The notes beneath the pieces are model-generated. The model searched no databases and was not told the DNA's origin. It was given only the letters and a program-made list of their open reading frames with translations. DNA of 64,000 nucleotides from Xiphydria camelus (Eukaryota; Arthropoda; Insecta; Hymenoptera; Xiphydriidae): the NCBI GenBank assembly GCA_963678675.1, contig OY783200.1, positions 6,646,501 to 6,710,500 of the forward strand. Direction: 5' to 3'. Numbering within the stretch: the first letter of the stretch is position 1; the number at the start of each line of letters is the position of its first letter. Positions 51,982-63,139 of the stretch are shown one piece after another. A program made the translations under genes and the position numbers.

Positions 51982-52088
51982 CCCGGATGGAAAAATTTAT
52001 CTGACAAACTTCTGAGAAATTCTGGCTTCTCCCCCCGACTTTCTCTAGTAATTGGAACATTTTGTTACAGAAACTTTTTCATCGGGGA
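51982..52088. mobile_element. 107-bp CCCNNNYGRAAA mini-element
   Basis: CCCGGATGGAAAAATT and the right-end complement CCCCGATGAAAAAG bound only 107 bp, flanked by AG on both sides (51980-51981, 52089-52090). The interior has AACTTCTGAGAAATTCTGGC, the same theme as the 24281-25483 element. Confidence 0.75.
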
Positions 52089-52646
52089 GACAGTGTTTCC
52101 CCTATTCCCTTTTATTCTCCTAAGTTTTCAAGTTTCCCCTTTTTCACCTTAAACTCGTGATTTTCCCCATTTTTCCCTATAGCTGGATATTTTTTTCTCT
52201 AAAACCTTGAGTGTATTTTTTCATCGTTTCGGATTACCCAAAAAAAATCAAAATGGTCAACTTTTTTTTACTGACAAAACTATAACCTCTACTTCGTCCA
52301 TCTCCATCAATATTTCAATTGAACTATTCAATGACGGCGATGATACCACCTCTGGGATTTTTACTTCGGCATCGAATTTACCGAGAAAGAGAAAAGACGA
52401 AGCAATATAAATACCAGGCATCATATATAGCCCCTATTTATTTAATTTTAGGGGAAATAGGGGAAATTTTGGCAAAAAGGGAGAAAACTCATTGAAAAAA
52501 GGAGATTTTCCATAAATTAGAAAGGAGCAGTGTTTTTAAAAAATAATAATTTTTAAGCTATACAATAAAACAACAATATTTGTTAAGTGGATGAGGAATG
52601 ATTTTGCGGCTTAAAAATTTATATCTCATATTATGGCTAAACTTAA

Positions 52647-52821
52647 CCCTCTAAGGACGACGACTACATTTTCGTTACGTTTCAGTCTGTTTACAACTTA
52701 CGGCGGTGATTGGAGATTTTTTGCCCGGCGCTGGCTGTAACTTATTCGTTATGCTTAATTTCCAAATTAATAATTTTTTTCCACAAATTTTATGCTTTTG
52801 GAAAACATCGTCCTTAGAGGG
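52647..52821. mobile_element. piggyBac-like MITE with verified empty site
   Basis: CCCTCTAAGGACGA and its complement TCGTCCTTAGAGGG with TTAA on both sides. The opposite palindrome arm reads, in complement, GGCTAAACTTAAATCTAAG, exactly the pre-insertion sequence with a single TTAA. Confidence 0.92.
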
Positions 52822-53214
52822 TTAAATCTAAGTATTGCAATTTGACTTAAGGAAGAGGAATTATTTATCAAATCTAGTTTCCAGTATTCAACTATCTAGT
52901 TGAACTGATGTTTCTTACCGGAAACTAGATTTGATAAATAGTTCCTCTTCCTTAAATCAGATTGCGATACTTAGATTTAAGTTTAGCCATAATATGATAT
53001 AAATCTTTAAGCCACAAAAATAATCATCCCTCATCCACTTAACAAAGATTGTCGTTTCGTTGTATATCTTAAAAATTATTTTTTTTAAACGCTGCTCGTT
53101 TCTAATTTATGGAAAATCTCCTTTTTTCAATGAAAGTTTTCTCCTTTTTTGCCAAAATTTCCCCTATATCCCCTAAAATTAAATAAATAGGGACTGTGAA
53201 GCCTGGTATTTATA

Positions 53215-53437
53215 AGGTGAGGTGGGGCAAGAGCAGTGTTGGGGCAAGTGCAGTATTTTCAATTTTCATTCAAGTTTCGTAGCGAATTAGTGCATCTTTA
53301 ATTCGTACTTTTTTGTGAGTAGTTTTTCTAATCTAAGAGGTATTTTCGCAGTTGCTAACCTAAATTGTTGTTTTTGTTGATATGATGCACTTGCCCCGTC
53401 TACTAATTTTCTATTACGCTCTTACCCCACCTTACCT
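53215..53437. mobile_element. AGGTRAGGTGGGG MITE with verified empty site
   Basis: AGGTGAGGTGGGGCAAGAGC and the right-end complement AGGTAAGGTGGGGTAAGAGC with TA on both sides. The opposite arm, in complement, reads GGTATTTATATTGCTTC with a single TA where the element sits. Confidence 0.9.
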
Positions 53438-53525
53438 TATTGCTTAAATTTTGTCCTTTCTCTTTCTCGGTAAATTTGATGCTGAAGTAAAAATCCCAGA
53501 GGTGGTATCATCGCCGTCATCGAAT

Positions 53526-54124
53526 CAGGCGTCCCACCTTCGAGCAATGACAAGTGGAATTGAATTTCTCTTTGGTCACACGCGATCCAAGGTCATCAAG
53601 AGTGACGTTACGCGTTCACGGCAATTTCATAAGCCTGAAATCGGAGTCGAGGTGAAATACCTCTCTCGCGTAAGAGCTGGGACACGGTCGATATTTCTTG
53701 AAGCAAGATAGCATTTATCGTTATTAATTTTGTTCACGTCATAGGATAGTTATACGCTCCCGTCGCGAAAAATTGCGCTCGTCGTGCACTTCGGGTGGAA
53801 ATCGCAAACGCGTACATCCAGATAAGGATCTCGAATAATCTGCGAGGATTTAATAGCGCGCTCGACTTCCGCTTCCGTGCGAACGAATCAAGTCCATTTA
53901 ACTAATGGCGGTAAATGAGCGATAAGTCATGTTTTATCTTGAATTATGTATCGTACGTCGTTACGAAGTTACGATACAATTGTTGCATCTCCTTTTTATA
54001 TGTCCCTTGATAATGGCATGGCAGCTGAGCGGCTCGAAGCAGCTGGGTAGTGGTTTCTTTGTCATTGACACTGATATCAATTTAAATTTTCGCAAAAATC
54101 GAAATTTCTCGAACGAAATTCTAG
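53526..54124. other. Intergenic, no gene seen
   Basis: GC-moderate DNA with no domain-bearing frame. The 66-codon frame at 53929 has hydrophobic residues but no other support. Confidence 0.4.
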
Positions 54125-55215
54125 TCTAACCCATTCAATGTATTTTTTCATGCTGATTCCGAAAATGTCCGTTTTTTGTAGAGAATTTTAAGGGAATGCT
54201 AAGATATCGATGATTTTATGGGAAAAAGATAATTTTTCACAGATATAAAATCGATGATATTTCTTGCTTCCTTTGAGATATCGCTCGAATAACCGTACTT
54301 TTCGAAATTAGTGCAAAAAAAGATAGGATAGTCGATTCCGGAGAATTCGATTTTTGTCAAAATCTTAAAGAGTAATAATCGAAATCTGTGGAACTGAATT
54401 CTGGATCACCCTATCTTGTGTATTCCTTCATGCTGATTTTCCGAAAATGATAGATTATTTTATTTGAAAAATATCTAAAGAAGATCGAGATATTAATAAT
54501 TTTTTGTATAAAAAGAATTTTTCTGTGCATAATATTACCGATATCTTGTATTTTCTTTGAGATGTCAGAATGGTAACTGTGATTTTCGTAATCGGCGTGA
54601 AAAAAACACATAAGACAGGGTGATCGAGCGGTCTATTCCGAAGATTTTGATTTTCGGCAAAATCTCAAGGGGTGCCTTGACATTTTCATAAAAATTGAAA
54701 TCTCTAGAATTGAATTTAGGACTACTATCGCGCGTTGTTATGATATTGGCAAAATCTTGAGGGGTAGGTACCTACCTTGACATTTTCGTAAAAATCGAAA
54801 CGAAATCTCTGGAATTGACTTTGGACCACTCTTTCTTGTGTATTTTTTCACGCTGATTCCGAAAATCATTAATATATTCAGGAAATTTCAAGGCGACTCT
54901 GAGATATCACTGATTTTATAGGGAGACATTAATTTTTCATATATAAAATCAATGATATTTCATATTTCCTCTAAGGTATCAACCAAAAAATTGCACTTTT
55001 CGTAATTAGCTTGAAAAAATACGTAAGATAGTATAGTCGATTCCGAATTTTGCAAAAATTTGGAAAAATGTCAAGGGTGCCAAGATTTTCGCAAATATTG
55101 GAATCTCCGGAATCAAATTTTGGATCATCTCGTCTCGTGTGTTTTTTCACACTGACTCCGAAAACCATGGATAAATTGAGAAAACCTTAAGTTAAAACCG
55201 AGATACCTATCGGCG
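54125..55215. repeat. Degenerate tandem array (about four units)
   Basis: GTATTTTTTCATGCTGATTC or a variant recurs near 54139, 54419, 54839 and 55139. Each is followed by CCGAAAAT, an ATCGATGATTTTA or related word, TTTTTCATATATAAAATC, and a GGATCACTCT-like end. Spacings vary from about 280 to 420 bp. This looks like an old satellite-like array. Confidence 0.7.
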
Positions 55216-55254
55216 ATTTTGCGATGGAAATCATAATAAACGGGTGCTAATTAT

Positions 55255-56320
55255 TATTATTACTTCCGAACGCCACGGATATCGCGCCTCTTACCTGCAA
55301 AGGAAGGGAGAAAATCCCTGCAAGTTTTCATGAAAATCTCTATCGCCTGCAAAACCAACGTCGCCTTCGGCGAGCACTTTTCACACTTGAAACTCGCACA
55401 GCGTTGGGAATATGGAACCGGTTGCGCGCGAACCACCTATGCGAACGGTAATGAGACTCGACAAACAATCATGAACCACGAGCCCGACTGACTGACTGAG
55501 GCGAGATCACCTCGATGACGAGGCTACGAGAAGACTGCCGCGATTTAGTCGGACCTTCTCTTTATAGTCGGCGAAAAGTCAGTGGCCGCGCTTGTCCATC
55601 GATAGGCAAAATGTATCTCTTTCCGCAATTTTTTATCCGTACTCTATGAATTACCCGGCTCGTCCTGAAACAGCCTCTCTATTCATCGCTAACCAGGAGA
55701 GGCACGGGCCACCGATCAGCCTCGGCGAGAGGAAAAACTGCGCTAGGTACGTATGACGATGATTGCCGGCTCTGCTCGTGGACACCTCTCTTTCCCGTCT
55801 TTTTCGCTTCCCCGCGTGAACGTAATTTTTGTTTTCACGGCCAGGCGGAACTTCCGGCAAACCGGGACATTACGGGTAATTGCGGGATATTGTAAAGAGG
55901 ATCTCGTTCGAACGATAACGCGGCGAGGAATCGGATTTACGAAAGTTGAAGGTGATGCTTTATCAATGGATGCGTTTTTGCGGATACGTTGCGAACTTCC
56001 TCGCTTTGATGCGAAAAAAATAGCGAACGAATTTACGAGCTGCGATAATGACCTGTGATAAATGCTGACCTCACGTTGTGAACATAAATCTGAGGGGATA
56101 GGATTGAGTTGTACTATTCTCGATCCGCTTCGACCACCGTTATCTCGTTATCTGTACACTTTGGACTAAAATGATTAATACTTTTTTGAAGAGCACGTTC
56201 CGCTCTACAAAAAAGGATTGTATCAACGTCGGCCGAAAGTTAATAGATAACGAGATAATCGCGATTAAAGCCGTGCGGAGTATCACTCTGCGCCCTATTC
56301 TCGTGAATGTTCGAGATCTT
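55255..56320. promoter_or_regulatory. GC-richer stretch, candidate regulatory DNA
   Basis: CpG is elevated in 55270-55760 and frames overlap on both strands, which argues for composition and against coding. GATAACGAGATAATCG and TTATCTCGTTATCTG (56140-56265) form an inverted pair of about 25 bp. No gene is recognised. Confidence 0.3.
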
Positions 56321-56407
56321 TTCGTGGAGAAGTAGATTAGTTACCGAACTTCGTGACCTCGTTGTTAAAAGAATTAAGTAAACTAAAAAATTATCAACTG
56401 GAATATT

Positions 56408-56722
56408 TAGGACTCCTATTTGGTCACTTTTTTAAATGATTGGTCATTTTGTCAATGAAGTCAGTAGTCTTTTTTATACTCAAAAGTCCATACCTCACAA
56501 TTTCGATGTGTTCTTATGAAAATAAATAATTTCAATTACAAATCTCTATCATTTTAATTCAATATTACTTCCTCAAACCTATACCGAGTTTATTATATAA
56601 GTACCATTAGACCAATTCTTTTTTCATCCCTTCATAATGATCAAATGAGAAAAGATTGGTTTTTTTTTCAAATAAGGAGTCATTAAAACCCACTATTTTT
56701 TAACATCTTACTGGATGAGAGC
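56408..56722. mobile_element. GGACTCCTATTTGGTCA element, intact copy
   Basis: GGACTCCTATTTGGTCACTT opens the unit. The interior (CATACCTCACAATTTCGATG, TGTTCTTATGAAAATAA) and the right end with AAACCCACTATTTTTTAAC match the split copy at 40120-41620. Internal inverted words ATTGGTCAT and GACCAATTC occur. Superfamily unknown. Confidence 0.6.
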
Positions 56723-57112
56723 CTTGAATAATAGAAGAAAGGAGTTTGGAAGGTAAACTGCAACACCGAAAGCACGGATACAATTGCGCGCGAGTAGGTA
56801 GGTAGGTACTAGAAGCTGAGCCGCGCTAATAGAATCCGAGATGAAATTAGACTGGAATAAAACGCGAGGGTTGTGATTCATGCAAAAGGGAATCCCGTGT
56901 ATACGCGTACTTGTTCTTTCCCGATGAAACGACTATCTCCAATTTATCGCGCATCATTATCGAGGGATAATCGCGAGATACTTCCTGGATGAAATAATTT
57001 ACAACATCCGCTGGATGTGTAGTTTGATCAGAGAATTAAGTGGGAGTTCAATGTACGATCAACGAGCGACTTTTATCCTTGAAAGCAGTAACCTTGCGAT
57101 CCTCGATATCTT
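56723..57112. other. Intergenic, no gene seen
   Basis: A short GTAGGTAGGTAGG run lies at 56795-56808. No supported coding frame. Confidence 0.4.
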
Positions 57113-57560
57113 CCATATTGAAACAAATGCCGTAGATTCTTATAGAAAACTTATACACAAATATTATAGAATTCCTATATAGGAATTTCATGTGCTTCAG
57201 ACACAGCAATTATTCCAGATACCCTCTCATAAAAATCTGAGAGAAATGAAAGGGAATGTATTGGATTCTATGTATATCTGTTGAAACAAATAAAATCTTA
57301 TAAGATTAGTAATTAGGTACAAATAAAACGGCGTGTACAGGTCTTTATTATCTTTATGGGATTCAACTTGTTTTTACGGATACTTACATATAAAATTCGG
57401 TAAATCCCTATTCATCATCTCACAAGAACACATAGAATCCAATGCATTCCTGTTCGTCCTTCTCAAACTTTTTAATGGTTATCTGGAGTTTCTGTGTCTG
57501 AAGCGCATCAGATGTCCATAGAAATTATATATAGGAATCTATGGAATCTTTTCAATAGGG
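57113..57560. mobile_element. CATAGATTCC element, intact copy (CCCNNNYGRAAA type)
   Basis: The right-end complement CCCTATTGAAAAGATTCC and the left end CCATATTGAAAC are flanked by TT on both sides. Its uninterrupted centre (complement ATTTACCGAATTTT) is the empty site for the 7-kb insertion at 30874-37841. Arms pair through AGATTTTTATGAGAG- and CATTGGATTCTATGT-type words. Confidence 0.8.
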
Positions 57561-57669
57561 TTATCAAATTCGTTTAGTTGTGAAGCCCATTGCGATGAAA
57601 ATACGAGACTCTACATCGGGGATAAGAAAATGATCGAATAATGCCTCCTAAAAAATTAAATACCGATTA

Positions 57670-57675
57670 TTTATT
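57670..57675 (-). terminator. Polyadenylation signal of the - strand gene at 58001-58165
   Basis: AATAAA on the minus strand, 326 bp downstream of the stop at 58001. The intervening DNA is GC-moderate and could be 3' UTR. Confidence 0.4.
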
Positions 57676-58000
57676 CAATTAAACTTATCATCACAGTTAC
57701 ACGTTATTTACAATCACTACAGTCGGTCCTTCCACGGCGGCACTACTCGGGATCGAGCTACGATAAGCGCAGTCGGAAGTGGGAGAAAGGATAATAACGC
57801 TGGCGCTTTCGTTGCTCATAAATTAGTGGGATCCTGCGGGAGAAGGCCGCGCAGCTTCGGGAGTGGGCGAAATGCGAGAGCGGAGATCCTACACAACGAG
57901 ACGACCTTACCAAATGTCCAACTGTAGATTAAAAAAGAGCAACGATCGCGGGAGGCCGTATAACGCGTCCCTCGCAGCGCGGTTTTCCGTCTCCCGAGGC

Positions 58001-58165
58001 TCAATCCGTATCCGTAGGCTCCAGACTGTCGTCCGTCTCGTAATCCTGGATACCGAAATTCGCCTCGGTGTCCTCCACGGTGATTGGTTCCCCCTGGATG
58101 CTGGAAAGGAGCATTTCGACTACAAGAAACGGCGAGAGGGTCTTCCGTAGAGTGGTGACAAAAAT
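58001..58165 (-). CDS. C-terminal exon of an unrecognised - strand gene
   Basis: Reading down from 58165 after the acceptor-like GAAAATAG, a phase-0 frame of 54 codons ends in TGA at 58001. It encodes LRKTLSPFLVVEMLLSSIQG followed by an acidic end, DYETDDSLEPTDTD. Codons are GC-rich at third positions, unlike the AT-rich flanks, and an in-frame TAG immediately precedes the acceptor. The upstream exons would be at higher coordinates; whether they include the Jerky-like exon at 62077-62523 is unresolved, since that exon's only candidate donor is in a different phase. The family is not recognised. Confidence 0.5.
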   Translation of the reverse strand: MFVTTLRKTLSPFLVVEMLLSSIQGEPITVEDTEANFGIQDYETDDSLEPTDTD

Positions 58166-58565
58166 CTATTTTCAAAAATTCCTGAGATTTCCCTGATTTC
58201 CGGATGAAGTATTTCTGAATTTCAGGGTTGCGGTCATCGAAACGCGCGAGTTGGAAATAATATATTCACTTATCGCGCGGCTGAGCACAAAATCCAAATT
58301 CACTTCTAAGACGATCAAAATAATGACAAACGCTCACCGCTCACTGTAGTAGTGAGTGTTGCAGAATTTTTAGCGTAGCAGCATGGTTAAAATAGTAGTA
58401 AAAGTGACGAAAGTTGAGAAAATGGTGATTAAAATAGTAACTGAAAACCACCATTCATCAGTCATTATGTTACCATTTAAGAAAATCTCGCATGAGTAAT
58501 TAGAGTTTTAACCATAATAAGATAAGAATCGACTATAAACGTTATTTATTTTTAAAACTATAAAA
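58166..58565. other. No gene seen
   Basis: AT-rich DNA with words such as GTAGTAAAAGTGACGAAAG that suggest decayed repeat sequence. Confidence 0.4.
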
Positions 58566-59004
58566 CCCCTCATGAACATGTGTAAGAATTTCACAGATTT
58601 TGTCAAAACCGAGTACTTACCTATTGTTTTAGAAAATTTTGAAAAATTTTAACAGAAATTATCATCAGCGTTGAAAATCTGTTATACTTTGATAATATCA
58701 ATTCGATAATCTGTCAATATTTGACATAATGTGCATTATTTCATGATACGAATTTCTTTATATTAAAAAGGTTTGAAGAAAATTTAACAGTATTTGACGA
58801 TTTCTAATTAATTTTTTTATAAAATTAGATAGATTCTGTTAAAAAATGTATGTGTGAAAAGTGCCAAAAACTGACAGAATTTGTCAAAATTTATCATTGC
58901 AATTTTTATAGAATGTTTCATATTCCTTTTAATTTTCATAAATTGTATAAGAATTCATATCTTATTATTCTTAACAAAATCTGTTTACTATATTTTCACT
59001 AAGG
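58566..59004. mobile_element. AAATTTTGACA element, uninterrupted relative of 43722-45262
   Basis: The interior runs in the same order as 43722-43840 plus 44930-45260 (TTTCACAGATTTTGTCAAAA, GTTTGAAGAAAATTTAACAG, ATTTTTATAGAATG). Termini CCCCTCATGAACATG and, in complement, TCCTTAGTGAAAATA are degenerate versions of the shared end. It supports the reading that 43842-44857 is a later insertion. Confidence 0.55.
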
Positions 59005-59730
59005 ACGTTAAACATAACATTTGAACTTTTGCGAACAGATATATTTTATAAAACAATTACCAAAGCAATTTTTTATTATATTGATACTTATAAGAAAACT
59101 TTTTGTAGACTAATAACCGCATATCACAGATTTATACCAACCATCAGAGCTCAATATAATAAATTAGAAATATGGGAGAAAAAAATCAGTTTATTTTGTA
59201 GTAAACATATAGACTTCTTTTTTCGATTTCACGCTCAACTCAATACGATTAGAAATATTAAAAGACAACTCAGTCTATACATATATTTTTTGAATGAACG
59301 TATATTAAATCAAGTCCGCTTTCATTTTTTTGATTCAATACTTAAATTCTTCAGACTGAATGTTGTCCTTTTTCTCGTCAAATAGTCGTTGCGTGCTTTA
59401 CAGCGTACCTTACCTACTGAACCATAAAATCATCAATTTCCAGAAAAAAGTTATAAAGTAATTTTTCTTTAAAATTGCAACAACATAGTAACTTTCAAAA
59501 TAAAAGTGACAAATAGTGAGAAAAGTGACCTACTGAGAGCCCTGGTGGTGCTTTCGTTTTTAATCATCAGACTGCTTATGGCTCAGAGAGTATTGCAAAG
59601 CCAATATGTTTTAAGACGTCACAGGACTAATCTTCAAATCGAATTCTGGTATAATACTAGTTTTACGGTTGTCAACAAAAATTACTTTTGCGGGCTTAAT
59701 AATTTTTTTTACAGGGATCATGTCATTATA
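59005..59730. other. AT-rich DNA, no gene supported
   Basis: A 118-codon frame at 59029-59385 is rich in Phe, Ile, Lys and Tyr, as expected of AT-rich noncoding DNA, and shows no domain. Confidence 0.4.
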
Positions 59731-61805
59731 CAGGGTGGACCAGGTTAAACGTCATTTTTTTTTATATGTGATAGAACAACAACAAAAAAGTAGACTCATA
59801 AGAAAATTTTTTTCAAAAATGTTTCGTAACAAAGATACAGGGTGTCAAAGTTTCGAAAAAAAATGGTTTTCTCATCATAACTTCTAAACTACTTGATCGA
59901 TTTCCATGAAATTTCGCACACAGGCTAATGTAGAGCAGCTCTAAGCAATAATTAAATAATTTTTTTTAATTCTCCAGTGGCGTAGATACTAGGGGGCGGT
60001 ACCCCCCTTTCCCCCTCCCAATCTTCGGCGCCACTGGATATTTTGAAGAAAATTTAATTATTGGATTCCCCGTTTAATTTAAAGAAAAAAATCACCCTTG
60101 CAAATTTTTGATTTATGGCTTCGTTTTTGAGATATTTATTTTAATTTATAGGGTTGCGAGCAGGCCAAAGCTAGGTTGAACTCCATTAATTGTGATATGT
60201 GATAGAGCAACAAAAAAAAATAGATTCTCATGAGAAAATTTTTTTCAAAAATGTTTCCTAACAAAGATATAGGGTGTCAAAGTTTCGAAAAAAAAAATGG
60301 TTTTCTCATCATAACTTCTAAACTAGTTGATCGATTTCCATGAAATTTCGCACACAGGCTAATGTCGTACAGCTCTAAGTAATAATTAAATAATTTTAAA
60401 AAATTCTCCAGTGGTGTAGATACTAGGGGGCGGTACCCCCCTTTCCCCCTCCCAATCTTCGGCGCCACTGGATATTTTGCAAAGAAAATTTAATTATTGG
60501 ATTCCCCGTTTAATTTAAAGAAAAAAATCACCCTTGCAAATTTTTGATTTATGGCTTCGTTTTTGAGATATTTATTTTAATTTATAGGGTTGCGAGCAGG
60601 CCAAAGCTAGGTTGAACTCCATTAATTGTGATATGTGATAGAGCAACAAAAAAAAATAGATTCTCATGAGAAAATTTTTTTCAAAAATGTTTCCTAACAA
60701 AGATATAGGGTGTCAAAGTTTCGAAAAAAAAAATGGTTTTCTCATCATAACTTCTAAACTAGTTGATCGATTTCCATGAAATTTCGCACACAGGCTAATG
60801 TCGTACAGCTCTAAGTAATAATTAAATAATTTTAAAAAATTCTCCAGTGGCGTAGATACTAGGGGCCGGTACTCCCCTTTCCCCCTTCCCAATCTTCGGC
60901 GCCACTGGATATTTGGCAAAGAAAACTTAATTATTGGATTCCCCGTTTAATTTAAAGGAAAAAATCACCCTTGCAAATTTTTGATTTGTGACTTCGTTTT
61001 TGAGATTTTTTTCTTTAAATTAAACGGGGAATCCAATAATTAAATTTTCTTTGCAAAATATCCAGTGGCGCCGAAGATTGGGAAGGGGGAAAGGTGGGTA
61101 CCGACCCCCAGTATCTACGCCACTGGAGAATTTTTTTAAATTATTTAATTATTACTTAGAGCTGTACGACATTAGCCTGTGTGCGAAATTTCATGGAAAT
61201 CGATCCAGTGGTTTAGAAGTTATGATGAGAACCATTTTTTTTTCGAAACTTTGAAACCCTATATCTTTGTTAGGAAACATTTTTGAAAAAAATTTTCTCA
61301 TGAGAATCTATTTTTTTTTTGTTGCTCTATCACATATCACAATTAATGGAGTTCAACCTAGCTTTGGCCTGCTCGCAACCCTATAAATTAAAGTAAATAT
61401 CTCAAAAACGAAACCATAAATCAAAAAATTGCAAGGGTGATTTTTTTCTCTAAATTAAACGGGGAATCCAATAATTAAATTTGCTTTGCAAAATATCCAG
61501 TGGCGCCGAAGATTGGGAGGGGGAAAGGGGGGTACCGGCCCCTAGTATCTACGCCACTGGAGAATTTTTAAAAATTATTTAATTATTGCTTAGAGCTGTT
61601 CTACATTAGCCCGTGTGCGAAATTTCATGGAAATCGATCAAGTAGTTTAGAAGTTATGATGAAAAAACAATTTTTTTTCGAAACTTTGACACCCTGTATC
61701 TTTGTTAGGAAACATTTTTGAAAACAATTTTCTTATGAAAGTCTACTTTTTTGTTGTTGTTCTATCACATATCAAAAAAAATGACGTTTAACCTGGTCCA
61801 CCCTG
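59731..61805. mobile_element. Expanded CAGGGTGGACC palindromic element
   Basis: CAGGGTGGACCAGGTTAAAC and its complement are flanked by TA. Inside, a ~432-bp module containing CCCCCTTTCCCCCTCCCAAT and CTTCGGCGCCACTGG occurs three times forward (near 60003, 60435 and 60870) and twice inverted (near 61065 and 61505). A truncated relative without the module is at 62732-62960. The direct and inverted repeats suggest growth by recombination or template switching. Confidence 0.85.
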
Positions 61806-62076
61806 TATAATATAAGACATCATTTACGTAATAATTTATGAGTAATATCTCATAACATAACATTTCCAGAACGTCTCATATGTAATGTCTCCAGAATGGC
61901 TCATAGATATATCTCACAAAATATCACAGAGATATTTCAGAATTTCTCCAGAATGTCTTAATCCCACTAAGATGAGACAGAGAGATATTCTGGAGATATT
62001 GCAGAGAAGTTCTATGCTATCTGAAAACTCTACCACTGTCGCCACTCTGATTCCATTGAAAGAATTCTTAATGTTC
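61806..62076. repeat. GAGATATT-rich stretch
   Basis: Words GAGATATT, TCTCATA and CCAGAATG recur (CACAGAGATATTTCAGAAT, GAGAGATATTCTGGAGATA), giving local self-complementarity. It lies between the palindromic element and the Jerky-like exon, possibly in that gene's 3' UTR. Confidence 0.4.
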
Positions 62077-62523
62077 TCAGTACCTATTGATGATCTCCTC
62101 GTCGCTGAGGATCTTCCACACCGGAGCGCCGCTGTCCTCGCGCACCCAAGCGCGCGCGAGGTCGAGCAGGCTGCTGTCCATGGCGCGAACCCAGGAGGCC
62201 TGATCCGTGTAGCCGGGCACCCTTCGTATCAGGTCGAGCAGCTCGTCCATGTCAGACGTCTCTTCCGGCGAATCCTCGTCGAACAGGAGCTTGCTCCAGG
62301 CGTTCCTCACGTCGACGGGTGTCACCGCCTCCCACGATCGCGCCAGGTCGAAGCAGCAGTTCTTCACGGTGTAATTCCTTATGAAATCGCGCACGTCCTC
62401 CTCGTCGTCCTCCGCCAGCAGTTCCCGCAGGAACAGCTTCTTGTAAAGTATCTTCAGCTTCTCGACGATGCCTCGATTCATCGGCTGCACGAGTGCCGTT
62501 GTCGTGGGCGGGAGGTACATCAC
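62077..62523 (-). CDS. Jerky/Tigger-like DDE1-superfamily protein, C-terminal exon
   Basis: A minus-strand frame of 148 codons opens after CGCTTTCAG at 62524 and ends at TGA 62079-62077. It starts MYLPPTTTALVQPMNRGIVE, the signature around the last catalytic region of Tigger/pogo transposases and their domesticated relatives (Jerky, CENP-B-like). It continues with an acidic EDDEEDVRDF, then VTPVDVRNAWSKLLFDED, and ends LSDEEIINRY. GTACTG at the stop could alternatively be a weak donor. Third positions are GC-rich, in contrast to the decayed transposons nearby, which suggests a constrained host gene, plausibly domesticated. The N-terminal DNA-binding and first DDE motifs must lie beyond 64000. 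Confidence 0.8.
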   Translation of the reverse strand: MMYLPPTTTALVQPMNRGIVEKLKILYKKLFLRELLAEDDEEDVRDFIRNYTVKNCCFDLARSWEAVTPVDVRNAWSKLLFDEDSPEETSDMDELLDLIRRVPGYTDQASWVRAMDSSLLDLARAWVREDSGAPVWKILSDEEIINRY

Positions 62524-62731
62524 CTGAAAGCGAAATGACGTGGAGACGCGATATCATCATCATCACGTCGTGTCCCTGGCGGAAAAAAAATATACGGTAA
62601 ACTCTCTCTCTCTATGCAGAATTACAAATTTCTATGACTCGTAATCGACGATGAAAAAATGTTTAAAGCCGCAATCATTGATAGAATTCCATAGACTTAC
62701 ATACCAATTTGAAGGGCTGACTTTCAATATA

Positions 62732-62960
62732 CAGGGTGGACCAAGTTAAGTGTCATTTTTTTTTATATGTGACAGAACAACAACAAAAAAGTAGACTTTC
62801 ATAAGAAAATTTTGTTCAAAAATGTTTCCTAACAAAGATACAGGGTGTCAAAGTTTCGAAAAAAAATGGTTTTCTCATCATAACTTCTAAACTACTTGAT
62901 CGATTTCCATGAAATTTCGCACACAGGCTAATGTAGAATAGCTCTAAGCAATAATTAGAT
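62732..62960. mobile_element. Truncated CAGGGTGGACC element
   Basis: CAGGGTGGACCAAGTTAAGT opens at a TA and follows the outer ~220 bp of the element at 59731 (AGTAGACTTTCATAAGAAAA, CTTCTAAACTACTTGATCG). It stops after CTCTAAGCAATAATTA with no second end. It lies in the intron upstream of the Jerky-like exon. Confidence 0.75.
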
Positions 62961-63139
62961 ATACGTTCTACGAATAATCTACATGTAACTTTCATTTCTT
63001 CGTTGAAACGATGTAATTTTTCATAATTTACAATTAACGTCAAGAATTTTACGTCAATCTACGGCACAGGTTGATTGAGTCTAGAAAGAAAAAGTAGTTT
63101 TTCCTTATTTCTCATCGTTTAATGTATTTTCTGTATAAT

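Larger units (their letters stand above)
52200..53525. repeat. Large palindrome with a different MITE in each arm
   Basis: Left-arm words ATGACGGCGATGATACCACC, GAATTTACCGAGAAAGAG and CCCTATTTATTTAATTTTAG recur in reverse complement at the right. The arms meet near 52900. The left arm is interrupted by the TTAA element 52647-52821 and the right by the TA element 53215-53437. A single-arm relative is at 48061-48475. Confidence 0.85.

Noticed and set aside
59029..59385. 118-codon + strand frame
   Set aside because: Phe/Ile/Lys/Tyr/Asn-rich composition matches translated AT-rich noncoding DNA, and no domain is visible.
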